This document shows, in pieces, positions 20,841-30,812 of a stretch of 64,000 bases of DNA. The notes under the pieces are model-generated. The model ran no database searches, had not been told where the DNA came from, and saw only the letters and a program-made list of their open reading frames with translations. The translations under genes were made by a program, and so were the position numbers. The DNA is from Lepiota brunneoincarnata (taxonomy: Eukaryota; Basidiomycota; Agaricomycetes; Agaricales; Agaricaceae). The DNA lies in contig JAEBUN010000013.1 of the NCBI GenBank assembly GCA_023014365.1, positions 1,161,927 through 1,225,926 on the forward strand. Direction: 5' to 3'. The first letter of the stretch is position 1. Each line of letters opens with the position of its first letter.

Positions 20841-21538
20841 TGTTATGATCCGTGCTCCTTCTGTATCCGAGGATAACTGGAGACGGCCTTCAATCACTCT
20901 ACAAGGTGTCCGAGACGGTTGGCCTTATAGAGCTTAGTGGATCGCGCTCAATGAGATAACGAGGGAAGACGCCAAGTTAAGGCAGAGAGGTAAACGACCG
21001 CTGTTAACAAGATTAAAGCTTGAGGCTTTAATCTCTACTTGTACAGGCCTTATATACCTATGAGGTGCTATATACTCGTTATAGGTTACTTGGCTGTTCT
21101 ACTGGTCGTGCGCAGTCCTGACCATGATGCACATCCTGGCTGATGGCATCCTAGCGTTATTTATATTACAATGAGTCAGTACTCTCGCTACTGCTGTGCG
21201 ATGTTCCATCGCTTTCCTCTGACTCATAATCTTCTTCTCCCGATTGTATCTCCATGGAGTCCTCTCCGTTCTCGCTCTCCATTCTCTCAGTGTTTCCATC
21301 CGTGTCGGAGGTTGGGTCGGTTGATCCATGGTTATCTTCCTCGTCCTCGGGGTATTCCAATATATCCTCCAAGGTTATCTCCATTCCTGCTTCTCTCACC
21401 AGGTCCTGCATGGCGGTGTAATATTCCCCTTCCTCGTCTTCGTATTCTTGTGCCCGTAGTTGGTCTGTAGTTTCCTGTACCCATCTTGTAAAGTCGAACA
21501 GTAATTCTTGTTCCTCCCGGTCTGGACTGTTCATAACA
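20841..21538 (-). repeat. Gypsy E-a 5' LTR (698 bp)
   Basis: Same ends and length as 13298-13995. The minus-strand PBS taagattaaagctt-like block lies immediately inside (20827-20838). It abuts the copia H gag knuckle at 21539. Confidence 0.95.
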
Positions 21539-22345
21539 GTAATGGCCTGGGATTCCACAGTTGTGGCACTTCCCCTTTTTGAAGTTCCTCTTTCCTGAAC
21601 TCTTCTGGCTGCCTCCCTCAACATTCATGGCTTCATCACCATCATTTTTGGTAGGACCCTTTGGTTTGTTGCTTCGACATTGGTCCCACTCATCACAGAT
21701 CAGGATGATCAAGATTTCAGGGTCTATTGTGAAGGAAGGGGCAGCATGGACATGAGCAAAGGATAGTTGTGCTGAGGCATATGATGCCAACCAGCAAGGT
21801 AGGGAACCTATAACCATGCTTCTGTAGTCATCATCACTGATGGTGACTCCGACTGTTGACAGCTTGACACGTTTTGCATGTAAATCGTGTAGGAAGGCTC
21901 AGACATCTCCACATTCAGGGCACTGTGCTGCCATGAACTCGCGTTGCAGTCATGCCTGTGAGAAGGCACCCTTGTAGGTGTATTCCTGTTTCACCTGGTC
22001 CCACATGTTTTTGACAGTGATTACGCAGGCAACTATCATGAGGGTGGAGTCGGGCAACCACTGGATGAGTAGGGCATGCATGACACGTTCATCACAGTCC
22101 CACTTCTCAACCATTTCGGCTGTGATAGGAGATGGGGTTGTGGTGGGTGTCTGTCCCTGTGTGGTCATGGCAGCAGCTGTCATGTCTGGCAGCTAGGGGC
22201 GCATCTTGGTACCATCAAAATGGCCCCAGAGCCCCTTGCCCTGGATGGCTGCTTCGAACCTGAGCATGAAGATAGCCCAGTTCAATCCTGCCGGGTCAAG
22301 TTTCAGAATGGAGGAAGGGAGGATGTCTGATGTTGCGGGGCTCAT
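21539..22345 (-). pseudogene. Copia H Gag, 5' part, cut inside its zinc knuckle
   Basis: Minus strand from ATG 22345: MSPATSDILPSSILKLDPAG, NWAIFMLRFEAAIQGKGLWG, then after stops AEMVEKWDCDERVMHALLIQ and KNMWDQVKQEYT. This is the Ty1/copia (UBN2/DUF4219-type) Gag layout. It ends at the E LTR with KGKCHNCGIPGHY, half of a CCHC knuckle. The other half (AYECRKPKK) lies at 35505 on the other side of the E pair. At least three internal stops are TAG or TGA. Confidence 0.85.
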
Positions 22346-22367
22346 TGTGTAGATTTAGCAATGGTTG

Positions 22368-22379
22368 GGGCCCATAACC
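22368..22379 (-). promoter_or_regulatory. Copia H primer-binding site (half-tRNA, initiator Met type)
   Basis: Directly after the LTR the minus strand reads GGTTATGGGCCC. This is the complement of the anticodon stem-loop GGGCCCATAACC of eukaryotic initiator tRNA-Met, as in Drosophila copia and yeast Ty5, which prime from an internally cleaved tRNA. Confidence 0.75.
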
Positions 22380-22611
22380 TGTAAGAATATAAGACTCAGT
22401 CACTTGTTATATGCACGAGTACTGAGGAAAGCCTAGCTACATGTCCGTATGCCAGGTAACTGAAGTTTTTACTGAATGGGAATAGAAATAAAATAGTAAA
22501 TACATCGCGAGATTGTGATTTGCACAAGTAGGGTCCATGTCTGAATAGAGACTAACAAGAGAGTCCAGCCAATGTCGTGTCAACTGTCCACTGGCTTGTA
22601 AAATTCCTACA
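22380..22611 (-). repeat. Copia H 5' LTR (232 bp)
   Basis: Minus strand TGTAGGAATTTTACAAG...TCTTATATTCTTACA. It is the counterpart of the 3' LTR at 39033-39375, which is 111 bp longer. The flanking TSD copy is 22612-22616 (ttacc, that is ggtaa in element orientation), matching ggtaa at 39376-39380. Confidence 0.9.
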
Positions 22612-22676
22612 TTACCTTATACCAAGGATACCACCCTGACCCTCCACTTCAGTCCCAATCCGCACCGGCTCTAACA
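22612..22676 (-). mobile_element. Solo LTR S, 5' fragment (split by copia H)
   Basis: The minus strand begins TGTTAGAGCCGG at 22676 and runs to the copia H TSD. The rest of this LTR is at 39376-40156. The flanking host bases are actca on this side and acttg on the other; gypsy D has actcg at the homologous uninterrupted site, so both are TSD copies altered at their CpG. Confidence 0.7.
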
Positions 22677-22731
22677 TGAGTGAGGTCAAGGTTCATGGGC
22701 ATTTTTAAGTTGTTTTGGTGTGGGAGCAAAG

Positions 22732-23232
22732 TCATTTCTGGTAGGTTCTGGTAGGTTCCTGATCTTTCTGAGGAATTCCATGGGCTTCTTTATACTTGGT
22801 TAAGTATTCTTTGGTGTTTGTACAGAGTGTTTCATCAGTGATCCATTCATTCTCCATGTGAGAGTATCCTTTCCATTTGATGTAGTATTGGAGTTTTCCG
22901 CAATATTGGTGGTGATTGAGAATGGTTTCAATTTTGTATTCTTCTTCATCATTGATGATGTTGGGTGGTGGTGGTGTTGGATAAGATCTGTATGCTTCTG
23001 TTTCATTGAATGGGGTGAGAAGGTTTGGATGGAATACTGGGTGTATCTTCCATTTGATTGGAAGTTGGAGTTTGTATGTCATTGGTGACAGGACTTCTTT
23101 AATGATGAATGGTCCTGGTTGTTTTGGGGATATTTTTTGTGATTGGAATGGAAGTTTGAGGTTCTTGGCTTCTAACCATACTTTCTGGCATGTTTCAAGG
23201 GGTTTGGCAGTTCTTCTGCTTCTTTGTTTCAT
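22732..23232 (-). pseudogene. Gypsy C integrase C-terminus and chromodomain
   Basis: Minus strand: QKVWLEAKNLKLPF, GPFIIKEVLSPMTYKLQLP, KWKIHPVFHPNLL, then the chromodomain EEEYKIETILNHHQY..KLQYYIKWKGYSHMENEWI. The ORF is open here; pol ends with TAA, and the next ATG (MPMNLDLT) follows two bases later. Confidence 0.8.
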
Positions 23233-23239
23233 GATGTCA

Positions 23240-24300
23240 GCAGCTATTTGGTGAGCGGTGTGTGCTTCTTTTCAGGTGTCATCTAGAAGTCTGATGTGAT
23301 CATCTACTGATGGAAAGTTTGATGTTTCCATGATGGTGGGAATTGCTGGAGGGTTGTATCCTATGATGAGTTCAAACAGGGATTTTTGATTTTTGGCATG
23401 TGTCTTGGAGTTGTGGGAGAATTCAAGGATTGGGAGTGTTTCTGACTATTCATGAGGGTTTCTGGTGCAGCATATGGATAGATAAGTTTCTATCTCTTGG
23501 TTGTATCATTTAGTCATTCCATCTGTTTGTGGATGATAGGTGGTGGAGAAGGCTTGTTTGATGTTTAGTCATTTTGCTAGTTGCCTGAGGGATTGGGTGG
23601 CAAATCTAGGGTCTCTGTCTGATATGATTTTGTTAGGGAGACTGTATCTTGTGAATACTTTCTCAATAAGAAGTCTTCCAATGTTGTCAGCTGTGGCGTT
23701 TTCTGATGTAGGGATGAAAATTACCCCCTTTGTAAGGCCATGGTCCACCACAGACAATATGGCGTTGTTCCCCATGGATGGCAGAAGACTGGTGATTAAA
23801 TCCCAAGAGATCTGACTGAATGGGTGTAATGAAGATGCTGGTTGGATAGGTTGAATCAGGATGTGATCCAGTCATCAGATGATTTTGTGTTGCTGACACT
23901 CTGGACAGCCTTTGAGGTAATTCTTTATGAATGTTGACATCCCTGGCCAATACACTTCTTTTTTGGTGAGGCGGTATGTTTCCTGTTCTCCAGGGTGGCC
24001 ACATGTAGGTTGGTTGTGGTATCTTGTGATGACATTGCATCTGAGTTGGAGGTCTTCTGGAATGATGACATGTTCTTGGAACGTGAGGAGTGGACCATTT
24101 GGGGTCAGGACTGTTCCAAAGTCTTTGTTGGTGGCATTAGGATGGGATTCTTTGAGGAGTTTGAATGCTTCAGTGGTTCTAGTGTTGTACTTGGATGATT
24201 CTGTGATTCTTTCTTGGAGTTCCATATTGACAGTGGTGATAAAGAGGTGTTCTGGGAGTACTGTGGTCAAGTTTTGGTCTTCTAAGTCAATTGCAGTGAC
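23240..24300 (-). pseudogene. Gypsy C integrase core and zinc-binding domain
   Basis: Minus strand: YHNQPTCGHPGEQETYRLTK, YWPGMSTFIKNYLKGCPECQ (HHCC), then in other frames NAILSVVDHGLTKGVIFIPT, IISDRDPRFATQSLRQLAK and a TDG.T..YNQEIETYLSI block with TGA/TAG lesions. The order is identical to gypsy D. Confidence 0.8.
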
Positions 24301-25452
24301 AAAGAGGTTGTTTGGAAGCATGGTGACATCTTCATTATCATTATCCCCATCAGGGATGTGGTCTGGATGTCTTGATAAGGTGTCTGGTGCAGGGATCTTT
24401 GATCCTGGGATGTGTTCTAACTTGAAGTTATAATTGGCAAGGGTTTGGACCCATCGTGCTTGATGGTGGTTGATTTTCTGGGGTTTATGCCAATATGTAA
24501 GGTTTTGATGGTCTGTTCTGATATGGACAGTGTGAGGACTACCAAGGAGATAGTGGTGCCATTTTTTGAGGGCTTGGATGATAGCGAGAAGTTCCCTGTC
24601 ATAGATGTTGTAGTTGCATTCTGCTGGTCTGAATATCTTTGAATAGAATGATATGGGTTTCCTTATTCCATTGATGTCATGTTGATATAGGACAGCTCCT
24701 GATGCGAATTTGGAAGCATTGGCTTCTATTTTGAAGGGTTTTGTGGAGTCGGGCATAAGGAGTACCAGTTCTTTTAAGAATTCATTCTTGAGTGTTTCGA
24801 ATGCTTTTTGTTGTTCTTCTTTCCATTCAAATTTATTTGATCTGGATAGGAGTTGATAAAGGGGTTTGGTGTGGTGGGAGTAGCTGTGGATGAACTTCCA
24901 GTAGAAGTTACAGAATCCAATGAATTTCCAAATGTGTCAGACTGTTTTTGGCACTGGCCAGTCTTCTATTCCCTTGAGTTTTCCAGGGTCCATTTTTATT
25001 TCATCTGGTGTGATGATCATACCAAGGTATTTGAGTCATTGTTTATTGAATTTGCATTTCTTCATTTTGAGGTAGAGGTTGTTTTCCTGCAAGATTTGCA
25101 GTACTTTTTCCGTGAGTCGGTCAGTTTCTTCTTGGGTTTTACTGTAGATTAGGATATCATCCATATAGATGATGATTCCTCCTTTCTCCATTATTTCAGA
25201 GAATAATGTGTCCATCATGTGTTGGAACATTGCAGGACTATTGCAGAGTCTGAAAAACATTACAGTTGGTGTGAAAAGACCCATAGGAGTCTTGAATGCT
25301 GCTTTCCATTGATTGCCATCTTTGATCCTGATGTTGTTGTATCCTAGGTGGACGTCAAGCTTAGTGAAGTACTTAGCTCCTTTGAGTTTATCCATGATTG
25401 AAGAGATCATGGGGATTGGGTATGCATTTTTGATGGTGTGATTGATGTCCAT
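24300..25452 (-). pseudogene. Gypsy C reverse transcriptase and RNase H
   Basis: Minus strand: [34 protein letters not shown], then the intact active site [20 protein letters not shown]. RNase H: FKIEANASKFASGAVLYQHD and ELLAIIQALKKWHHYLLG. Stops separate the pieces. Confidence 0.85.
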
Positions 25453-25612
25453 TCACTCCAAATCTCAATGGGTAGGAAAAGGGATCATTTATTTGGGGAA
25501 AGTCATAATTGTACAGAGTTTATCAAGAAATTGTTCTTCTAGGAGTGAGAGTATGTAATGTCTTTCTGAGTTCTGGAATGTGCAGGGGTACATTGATTGA
25601 CAGCATTCCATT

Positions 25613-26375
25613 TTAAAAATCCTGGAATGGATGCATTTCTGGATCCTTGGCTAGCATAGAATGGAGTTCTTGTTGTAATTTGGGGTCAAGTTTGTCAACC
25701 ATTTGACACATCTGAGATGCAACTTCTGCAATGGCAAGGGAAGACTTGCATTGTTGGGGTTTTAAGCCAGAGTTAGGCTTATTTCCTTGGAAAGGAGGAC
25801 AATTTGGGTTTCTGGTTGGGTGTGGTGGATTGGTACACATTCCTGGGAAGCATCTAGTGGGTGGTGGGTATGGGCATTTGTTGACCCAATGATCATTTGC
25901 TCTACATTGGAAGCATTCTTGTTTTTGGTAAGCTTTCATTTGTTGTTCCATGACAACTGCATCTATCTTCAATGGTTCTTGTGCGGAGTCTTCTTCAGCA
26001 TATTCCAGTTGTGGGATTTCAGGATAAGGATCTTCATATCCTTCTTCTACTCCAGCATGGTCTATTTCCATGGTGTGTGGGTCTCGTGGTGTGAAATGTG
26101 GAGCATTGCTCCTTTGGTAGAATTGTGCATATGGCACATTGTTATTTGGACAGCTTGGTCTGCAATTAGGTTGATATTGGTTCCTTTGGGGGAACATGCT
26201 CCTGGGGGTGCCATAGAGGGCATTGATTTGGCAGAAATTGTCATTGAGCTTGTTTGCTCAGGTATACCAAGTGGTGATAGTTGTCAGAGGATTCTCCAAT
26301 TCATTGATTTTCATGGCAATATGGTGGCCAATTGCTTTGCAGTATAGATTGATCAGGGCACAATCTTCAGTAAGT
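25613..26375 (-). pseudogene. Gypsy C Gag, C-terminal part
   Basis: Minus strand: MFPQRNQYQPNCRPSCPNNN, FTPRDPHTMEIDHAGVEEGY, knuckle CFQCRANDHWVNKC, then LDPKLQQELHSMLAKDPEMH and FQDF followed by TAA. At FTPRDPH it keeps the CGA codon that is TGA in D and CAA in D3. Confidence 0.85.
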
Positions 26376-26850
26376 CTGGTGATATGCCAATTTCACACCT
26401 ATACATGAATTCCGTACTCCGGAATGATTCTCTACATAGAATCATTGGCTATATCATTAAAGAACTCTATAGAGGATTGGTACTATATCCCATAGTAGCC
26501 AGTTCAACCAAATTGAGGATACTCGAGCCTTGGACGTGTTCAAACCAGTTCATTATCACTAAGCTTAGTGAACCAAGCTATCAGAACGCTCTCCGGAGGG
26601 ATTCAGGACTCTACATAGCCTATCGAGTATACCCCGGTCGCATCAAGGGACCTTACAAGCAGTTTTCTGATGAACCCGAATGCATTTGAACATAAAAGAA
26701 TGTACCTAGCAGCTGTCGCAGGTGTATTACATCTATAGCAAGTTCAATAATGATGACCGGACCATGGAATGGAATGTCCAATGTTCGGGAGGCAATACCC
26801 AATGCCCAAAACCCTAGAAATATCAAAGACTCCTAATTAACAAGTGCTTT
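26376..26850. other. Unassigned AT-rich stretch
   Basis: No ORF or repeat end is supported. It contains two small perfect dyads (AATGATTCT-ctacat-AGAATCATT near 26420, and CACTAAGCTTAGTG near 26560). It lies between the truncated start of gypsy C and the G' region and may be host DNA or the end of an unidentified element. Confidence 0.25.
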
Positions 26851-27262
26851 GTGGGTCCCGGCACTTTGGCATACTGCTTAACTGAGATTAATTACAACGG
26901 ATCAAGGGATTGTCCATCCGCTATACATTCTGATCATAATTGATCTGGAAACTTAATGCACTTGCGTGGATGCAGAATAATGCAGACAAGCACGGAACAC
27001 ATCTGGCTGGATTGCCATTCATTAATCAGAGAAAAACCCATAACCCAGGGTGAGGTAGAAATGCTGCCAAACCTTCCAAAATGTTCTACAGTGCCTGTAA
27101 CAATTAAGCTTATTGTTTTCTATTTCATATTTACTATCTCTTGTATGTATCTAAACAATATAAATATGGTTGCACTTGTTCATGGAGAAGCAAGAGGTCT
27201 CACCCCTGCTTCCACATGCAAGTCTGTGAGCCGTGATCAAGAACGGTTTCAGAGGGCTATTT
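26851..27262 (+). mobile_element. Copia G' LTR/leader part, separated from 12867-13297 by inversion
   Basis: Read backwards it matches 44069-44480 (tctgaaaccgttcttgatca against tctgaaaccattcttgatca). In copia G that sequence directly continues what is here left at 13297. This proves that 13297 and 27262 were once adjacent, apart from the E insertion. Confidence 0.8.
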
Positions 27263-27960
27263 TGTTATGAACAGTCCAGACCGGGAGGAACAAGAATTAC
27301 TGTTCGACTTTACAAGATGGGTACAGGAAACTACAGACCAACTACGGGCACAAGAATACGAAGACGAGGAAGGGGAATATTACACCGCCATGCAGGACCT
27401 GGCGAGAGAAGCAGGAATGGAGATAACCTTGGAGGATATATTGGAATACCCCGAGGACGAGGAAGATAACCATGGATCAACCGACCCAACCTCCGATACG
27501 GATGGAAGCACTGAGAGAATGGAGAGCGAGAACGGAGAGGACTCCATGGAGATACAATCGGGAGAAGAAGATTATGAGTCAGAGGAAAGCGATGGAACAT
27601 CGCACAGCAGTAGCGAGAGTACTGACTCATTGTAATATAAATAACGCTAGGATGCCATCAGCCAGGATGTGCATCATGGTCAGGACTGCGCATGACCAGT
27701 AGAACAGCCAAGTAACCTATAACGAGTATATAGCACCTCATAGGTATATAAGGCCTGTACAAGTAGAGATTAAAGCCTCAAGCTTTAATCTTGTTAACAG
27801 CGGTCGTTTACCTCTCTGCCTTAACTTGGCGTCTTCCCTCGTTATCTCATTGAGCGCGATCCACTAAGCTCTATAAGGCCAACCGTCTCGGACACCTTGT
27901 AGAGTGATTGAAGGCCATCTCCAGTTATCCTCGGATACAGAAGGAGCACGGATCATAACA
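27263..27960 (+). repeat. Gypsy E-b 5' LTR (698 bp)
   Basis: TGTTATGAACAG...GGATCATAACA. It contains the 122-codon acidic frame MNSPDREEQELLFDF..ESTDSL in U3, a TATA box at 27745 and a hairpin with the putative self-primer at 27767-27791. Confidence 0.95.
27745..27791 (+). promoter_or_regulatory. Gypsy E core promoter and self-primer hairpin
   Basis: TATATAAGG at 27745-27753 is followed about 30 bases on by a perfect stem, AGATTAAAGC (27767-27776), loop ctcaa, GCTTTAATCT (27782-27791). AAGCTTTAATCT (27780-27791) is the exact complement of the PBS just inside the LTR. In Tf1-type elements the first bases of the transcript prime reverse transcription in this manner. The start site is inferred from TATA spacing. 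Confidence 0.6.
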
Positions 27961-27962
27961 TT

Positions 27963-27974
27963 AGATTAAAGCTT
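27963..27974 (+). promoter_or_regulatory. Gypsy E primer-binding site (self-priming type)
   Basis: AGATTAAAGCTT lies two bases after the LTR and is complementary over 12 nt to 27780-27791 in R. No tRNA 3'-end complement (TGG-type start) is visible here. Confidence 0.65.
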
Positions 27975-28150
27975 CCTTTGGACAACCTCCATCGTACACC
28001 CCGTGGTATCGGTACACCTTGTCGCTACCCTTCCACACCGGCAGACGATACGCTTTATCGCTATCCGAGTGCCAACCGTATCTGATGACACGCCTTGTCG
28101 CTGTCCGGTGATACACCCCCGTAGAGCAGGCCACCATACCCTCTGCACCC

Positions 28151-29917
28151 TTGGTCAGACACACCGAAAGCGTTGATAGGTCATCCACACCTTTAAGTGT
28201 TGATTGGGATAACGCACCCGTAAGCATTGTATACAGGTCATCCGCACCTTCAAGCGTCGATTGGGATAACGCACCTGCAAGCGTTGTTTATTCACCCTCA
28301 CCTTCACCTTCGACTTCTTCCCTCTTCACCCTGTCTACAAACCGAAACGACCCCCTTGCCACCGACTACGAAGAATCCAACAGTTCTGACTGGTCGACAA
28401 CCGACTCCGAACCCGACTTCACACCCCCTCCACCACGGACCCTAAAAAGAAAACAAAACCTATACCCCTCACTCGTTCACCCTCTGGTTCCGCACCGTAC
28501 CCTACACAACCTACCGAGAGAGTTCAACGTCGAACAGAAGACCCAGGATACCCAGCACCCCCAGCATCAGTTCTTCAATCCCTACCTAAACAACCACCAT
28601 CTGAAAGAACTGCCACCTCTACCCGCTCAAAGCTCGGGGAGCCGATTCATAGAACATCTACCCCATCCTCCGGTCCTCAACCCTCAACAAGTACAAGAAC
28701 TAGCGACAACACTTCGCAACAGAAACCCCCAAGAACATTCTCACCCCTCACATCACCACTTGGATCACCGGTACATTCACCGCCTCGATCCAGTTCCCCT
28801 GTACAATCCGAACCATCCGAAGCTAGCCCCACTACCGGGTCTATTCACACTTCCGACGAGGAATCCACAACCTCTGACATTAACAATATGGCCTCCTCCG
28901 CAAAGATCAACACACCCCCAACCTTTAATGGAGAGACCGACTACTTCCGCCTCTGGAAGGATGCAGTACAACTATACATCGATGCAAAGCCAGGAGCCTT
29001 TCCCGATGACAAGACCAAGATACAATTCGCCCTTTCATACATGTCCACCAGCCCCGCCGCAACATGGAGAGGAGCATTCTTGGAATCAAACAAAGAACTT
29101 GATGGAAGCCAGACCCTTCCGACATGGAAGAAATTTCTCGAAGGACTCGATACATCCTTCGCCCCAAACAATGTCCCCGCCGATGCAATGGACAGAATCC
29201 ACCACCTCAAACAGAATGGACGATATATCGATGATTACATATCCCAGTTCCAGATACTTGCCTATCAGGCCGACCTTGGAGATGGAGTGGCGGCGGTCAA
29301 CTATTTCAAGAACGGGCTGGATCGCCCCGTCGCAATCAAGACAATTAGCCTCAATCCAGGAAACAAACTCAGCGACTGGTTCAAGCAAGCTCGAACAGCA
29401 TATCAGATATTACAAACTCAACGTGACTATATGCAAACTCGAGGAACTCCCTCGTTTTCAACGACTTCGCGCACTTGCCCATTTAAAGGGAAAAGAAATG
29501 CTTTTACGCGCCGTGTCCCACTGCCCTATCAAGCAACAGACCCTAACGCAATGGATATTGACCAACTCACCGAAGCAGTCTACAACCTCGACTTTGAGGA
29601 CGAGCCAGATCTACTCGCCGAGGAAGCTGATGAAGATGAGGAGACCAAAGAAGACAGACTCCACCAGTTGGTACAAGAACGCACCCGCGAAGCCCTCAAT
29701 GCAATCCTCACGGACGCCCAAAGAAAGGATCTCAAAGAAAAGAGATGCTTCAACTGCCGCAAGACTGGACACTTCGCCCGCGAATGCCCCACCAAGAAGA
29801 CAATATATCGCCGATCCGAATTACCCCGCAATTTGGATGCCAGAAACCGGTCAAATGCGATATCCAGAAGAAGACAAGCAAGCTACAGGAAAAAGAACTC
29901 GCTATACAACATACTAG
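28151..29917 (+). CDS. Gypsy E-b 588-aa ORF: upstream repeat region, then overlaps Gag in another frame
   Basis: MVRHTESVDRSSTPLSVDWD begins two tandem units RSS(T/A)PxSVDWDNAPxS, then a Pro/His/Thr-rich region; from 28888 it runs across gag in a different register for 343 codons without a stop. The N-terminal part is conserved in E2 with mostly conservative changes, which supports coding there. The part over gag may be only chance openness in GC-rich DNA: in copy a a single substitution ends it without harming Gag. It may supply the Gag N-terminus through a -1 shift or a spliced message, or be its own protein. Confidence 0.45.
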   Translation: MVRHTESVDRSSTPLSVDWDNAPVSIVYRSSAPSSVDWDNAPASVVYSPSPSPSTSSLFTLSTNRNDPLATDYEESNSSDWSTTDSEPDFTPPPPRTLKRKQNLYPSLVHPLVPHRTLHNLPREFNVEQKTQDTQHPQHQFFNPYLNNHHLKELPPLPAQSSGSRFIEHLPHPPVLNPQQVQELATTLRNRNPQEHSHPSHHHLDHRYIHRLDPVPLYNPNHPKLAPLPGLFTLPTRNPQPLTLTIWPPPQRSTHPQPLMERPTTSASGRMQYNYTSMQSQEPFPMTRPRYNSPFHTCPPAPPQHGEEHSWNQTKNLMEARPFRHGRNFSKDSIHPSPQTMSPPMQWTESTTSNRMDDISMITYPSSRYLPIRPTLEMEWRRSTISRTGWIAPSQSRQLASIQETNSATGSSKLEQHIRYYKLNVTICKLEELPRFQRLRALAHLKGKEMLLRAVSHCPIKQQTLTQWILTNSPKQSTTSTLRTSQIYSPRKLMKMRRPKKTDSTSWYKNAPAKPSMQSSRTPKERISKKRDASTAARLDTSPANAPPRRQYIADPNYPAIWMPETGQMRYPEEDKQATGKRTRYTTY

Positions 29918-30012
29918 AAGATGCAACCGACGAAGAAGTCGAGGACATCTACGAACATTTTGCAAATGAATCCAACCACCCAGATGCCCCTCTGGTTAAG
30001 GATTTTGCCTAA
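28888..30012 (+). CDS. Gypsy E-b Gag (374 aa from first Met)
   Basis: Structural polyprotein of the virus-like particle. Residues 1-200 are the Ty3-type capsid region (TFNGETDYFRLWKDAVQLYI, ATWRGAFLESNKE, ISQFQILAYQADLGDG). Residues 287-300 are a CCHC knuckle, CFNCRKTGHFAREC, for RNA binding. The frame is open upstream of MASSAKIN for about 165 codons with a Ser/Thr/Pro-rich sequence that E2 shares (PLGSPVHSPPRSSSPVQ), so translation probably starts earlier. It ends with TAA at 30012; pol lies in the -1 frame. Confidence 0.9.
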   Translation: MASSAKINTPPTFNGETDYFRLWKDAVQLYIDAKPGAFPDDKTKIQFALSYMSTSPAATWRGAFLESNKELDGSQTLPTWKKFLEGLDTSFAPNNVPADAMDRIHHLKQNGRYIDDYISQFQILAYQADLGDGVAAVNYFKNGLDRPVAIKTISLNPGNKLSDWFKQARTAYQILQTQRDYMQTRGTPSFSTTSRTCPFKGKRNAFTRRVPLPYQATDPNAMDIDQLTEAVYNLDFEDEPDLLAEEADEDEETKEDRLHQLVQERTREALNAILTDAQRKDLKEKRCFNCRKTGHFARECPTKKTIYRRSELPRNLDARNRSNAISRRRQASYRKKNSLYNILEDATDEEVEDIYEHFANESNHPDAPLVKDFA

Positions 30013-30173
30013 GGAGACTAGCCACCACGTCTAGCCCTCCACAAAGACCTCCTTCCCTTTCCTATTCACAAAATGATATTAATGTTGTAAAGTTACAGGA
30101 ATCGTCAGCACGCGTAATACATCTACCCTGTCGAATCCGAAAACACAAGTTCACTAAGGAAGGACCTGAAAGC

Positions 30174-30812
30174 GTGGAACTACTTGCCCTACTCGACTCA
30201 GGAGCAGCAGGAAACTTCATTGACCCCGGAATGGTCAAACAACATTCATTCAAAACGACACCCCTCGATCGACCCATCGAAGTACGAAATGCCGATGGAT
30301 CTGTTAACGAAAATGGAACAGCCACCCACTACACGACCCTCAACCTAACGGTTAATGGGAAGAATATGGAGATCAAACCAAAAGTAGTCTCCCTCGGAAG
30401 CCCAAGACTCATCCTTGGATTCCCTTGGCTTGCAGAACACAACCCAGACATCGACTGGGATGCCAAACAACTACGCTGGAGAAACGAACGTTGGGACAAC
30501 ACTATATTCCGAGAACTCATCCAATCCATGGAACCCGATTGGATCTACAACGACCAACTCAACCACATCTCCACACTAGAGCCCACAAGCTTCGAAGAAA
30601 TCAACTTCAAAGCCTCCGCATCACAATTCCTTGCCGTACAACACGGAGAAAAGAAAAATGACGACCCAAGAAAAGTCGTACCCACGGAATTCCACGAATA
30701 CCTCCCAGTATTTAGCAAGAAACAAGCCGAACGATTCCCCCCACAACGACCATGGGATCACAAAATTGAACTCAAGGAATCATTCAAACCAATTGCCATG
30801 AAGTCCTACTGA
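30174..30812 (+). CDS. Gypsy E-b protease segment of pol (212 aa)
   Basis: Retropepsin-type aspartic protease with LLDSGAAGNFI near its start and the flap/C-terminal motif RLILGFPWLAEHNPDIDWD. It would process the Gag-Pol polyprotein. It ends at TGA (30810-30812) in MKSY*LSLNEEKE, where related elements keep an open frame into RT. The position fits a CGA-to-TGA change. RT continues in the same frame. Confidence 0.85.
   Translation: MELLALLDSGAAGNFIDPGMVKQHSFKTTPLDRPIEVRNADGSVNENGTATHYTTLNLTVNGKNMEIKPKVVSLGSPRLILGFPWLAEHNPDIDWDAKQLRWRNERWDNTIFRELIQSMEPDWIYNDQLNHISTLEPTSFEEINFKASASQFLAVQHGEKKNDDPRKVVPTEFHEYLPVFSKKQAERFPPQRPWDHKIELKESFKPIAMKSY

Larger units (their letters stand above)
13298..21538 (-). 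mobile_element. Gypsy E copy a: full-length chromovirus with two LTRs
   Basis: An 8241-bp element with 698-bp LTRs at both ends (TGTTATGA...TCATAACA), almost identical to copy b at 27263-35504 in the opposite orientation. The outer flanks are aaata (13293-13297) and gtaat (21539-21543), so it lacks a matching TSD. Each flank is the reverse complement of a flank of copy b. A 1-bp deletion in a T run near 16640 breaks pol in this copy. Confidence 0.95.
22677..26375 (-). mobile_element. Gypsy C, 5' half (D family), inverted
   Basis: Minus strand: gag C-terminus, protease/RT, RNase H, integrase and chromodomain, closely related to gypsy D. Its 3' part continues at 40157-41919 on the plus strand. 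The element is 5' truncated: homology to D gag stops near 26375 (INLY.KAI block) and no 5' LTR is present. Many stops and frameshifts. Confidence 0.85.

Noticed and set aside
26384..26689. Plus-strand 101-aa ORF in the unassigned stretch
   Set aside because: No recognisable motif, composition unlike the coding regions, and nothing in the window to compare it with.
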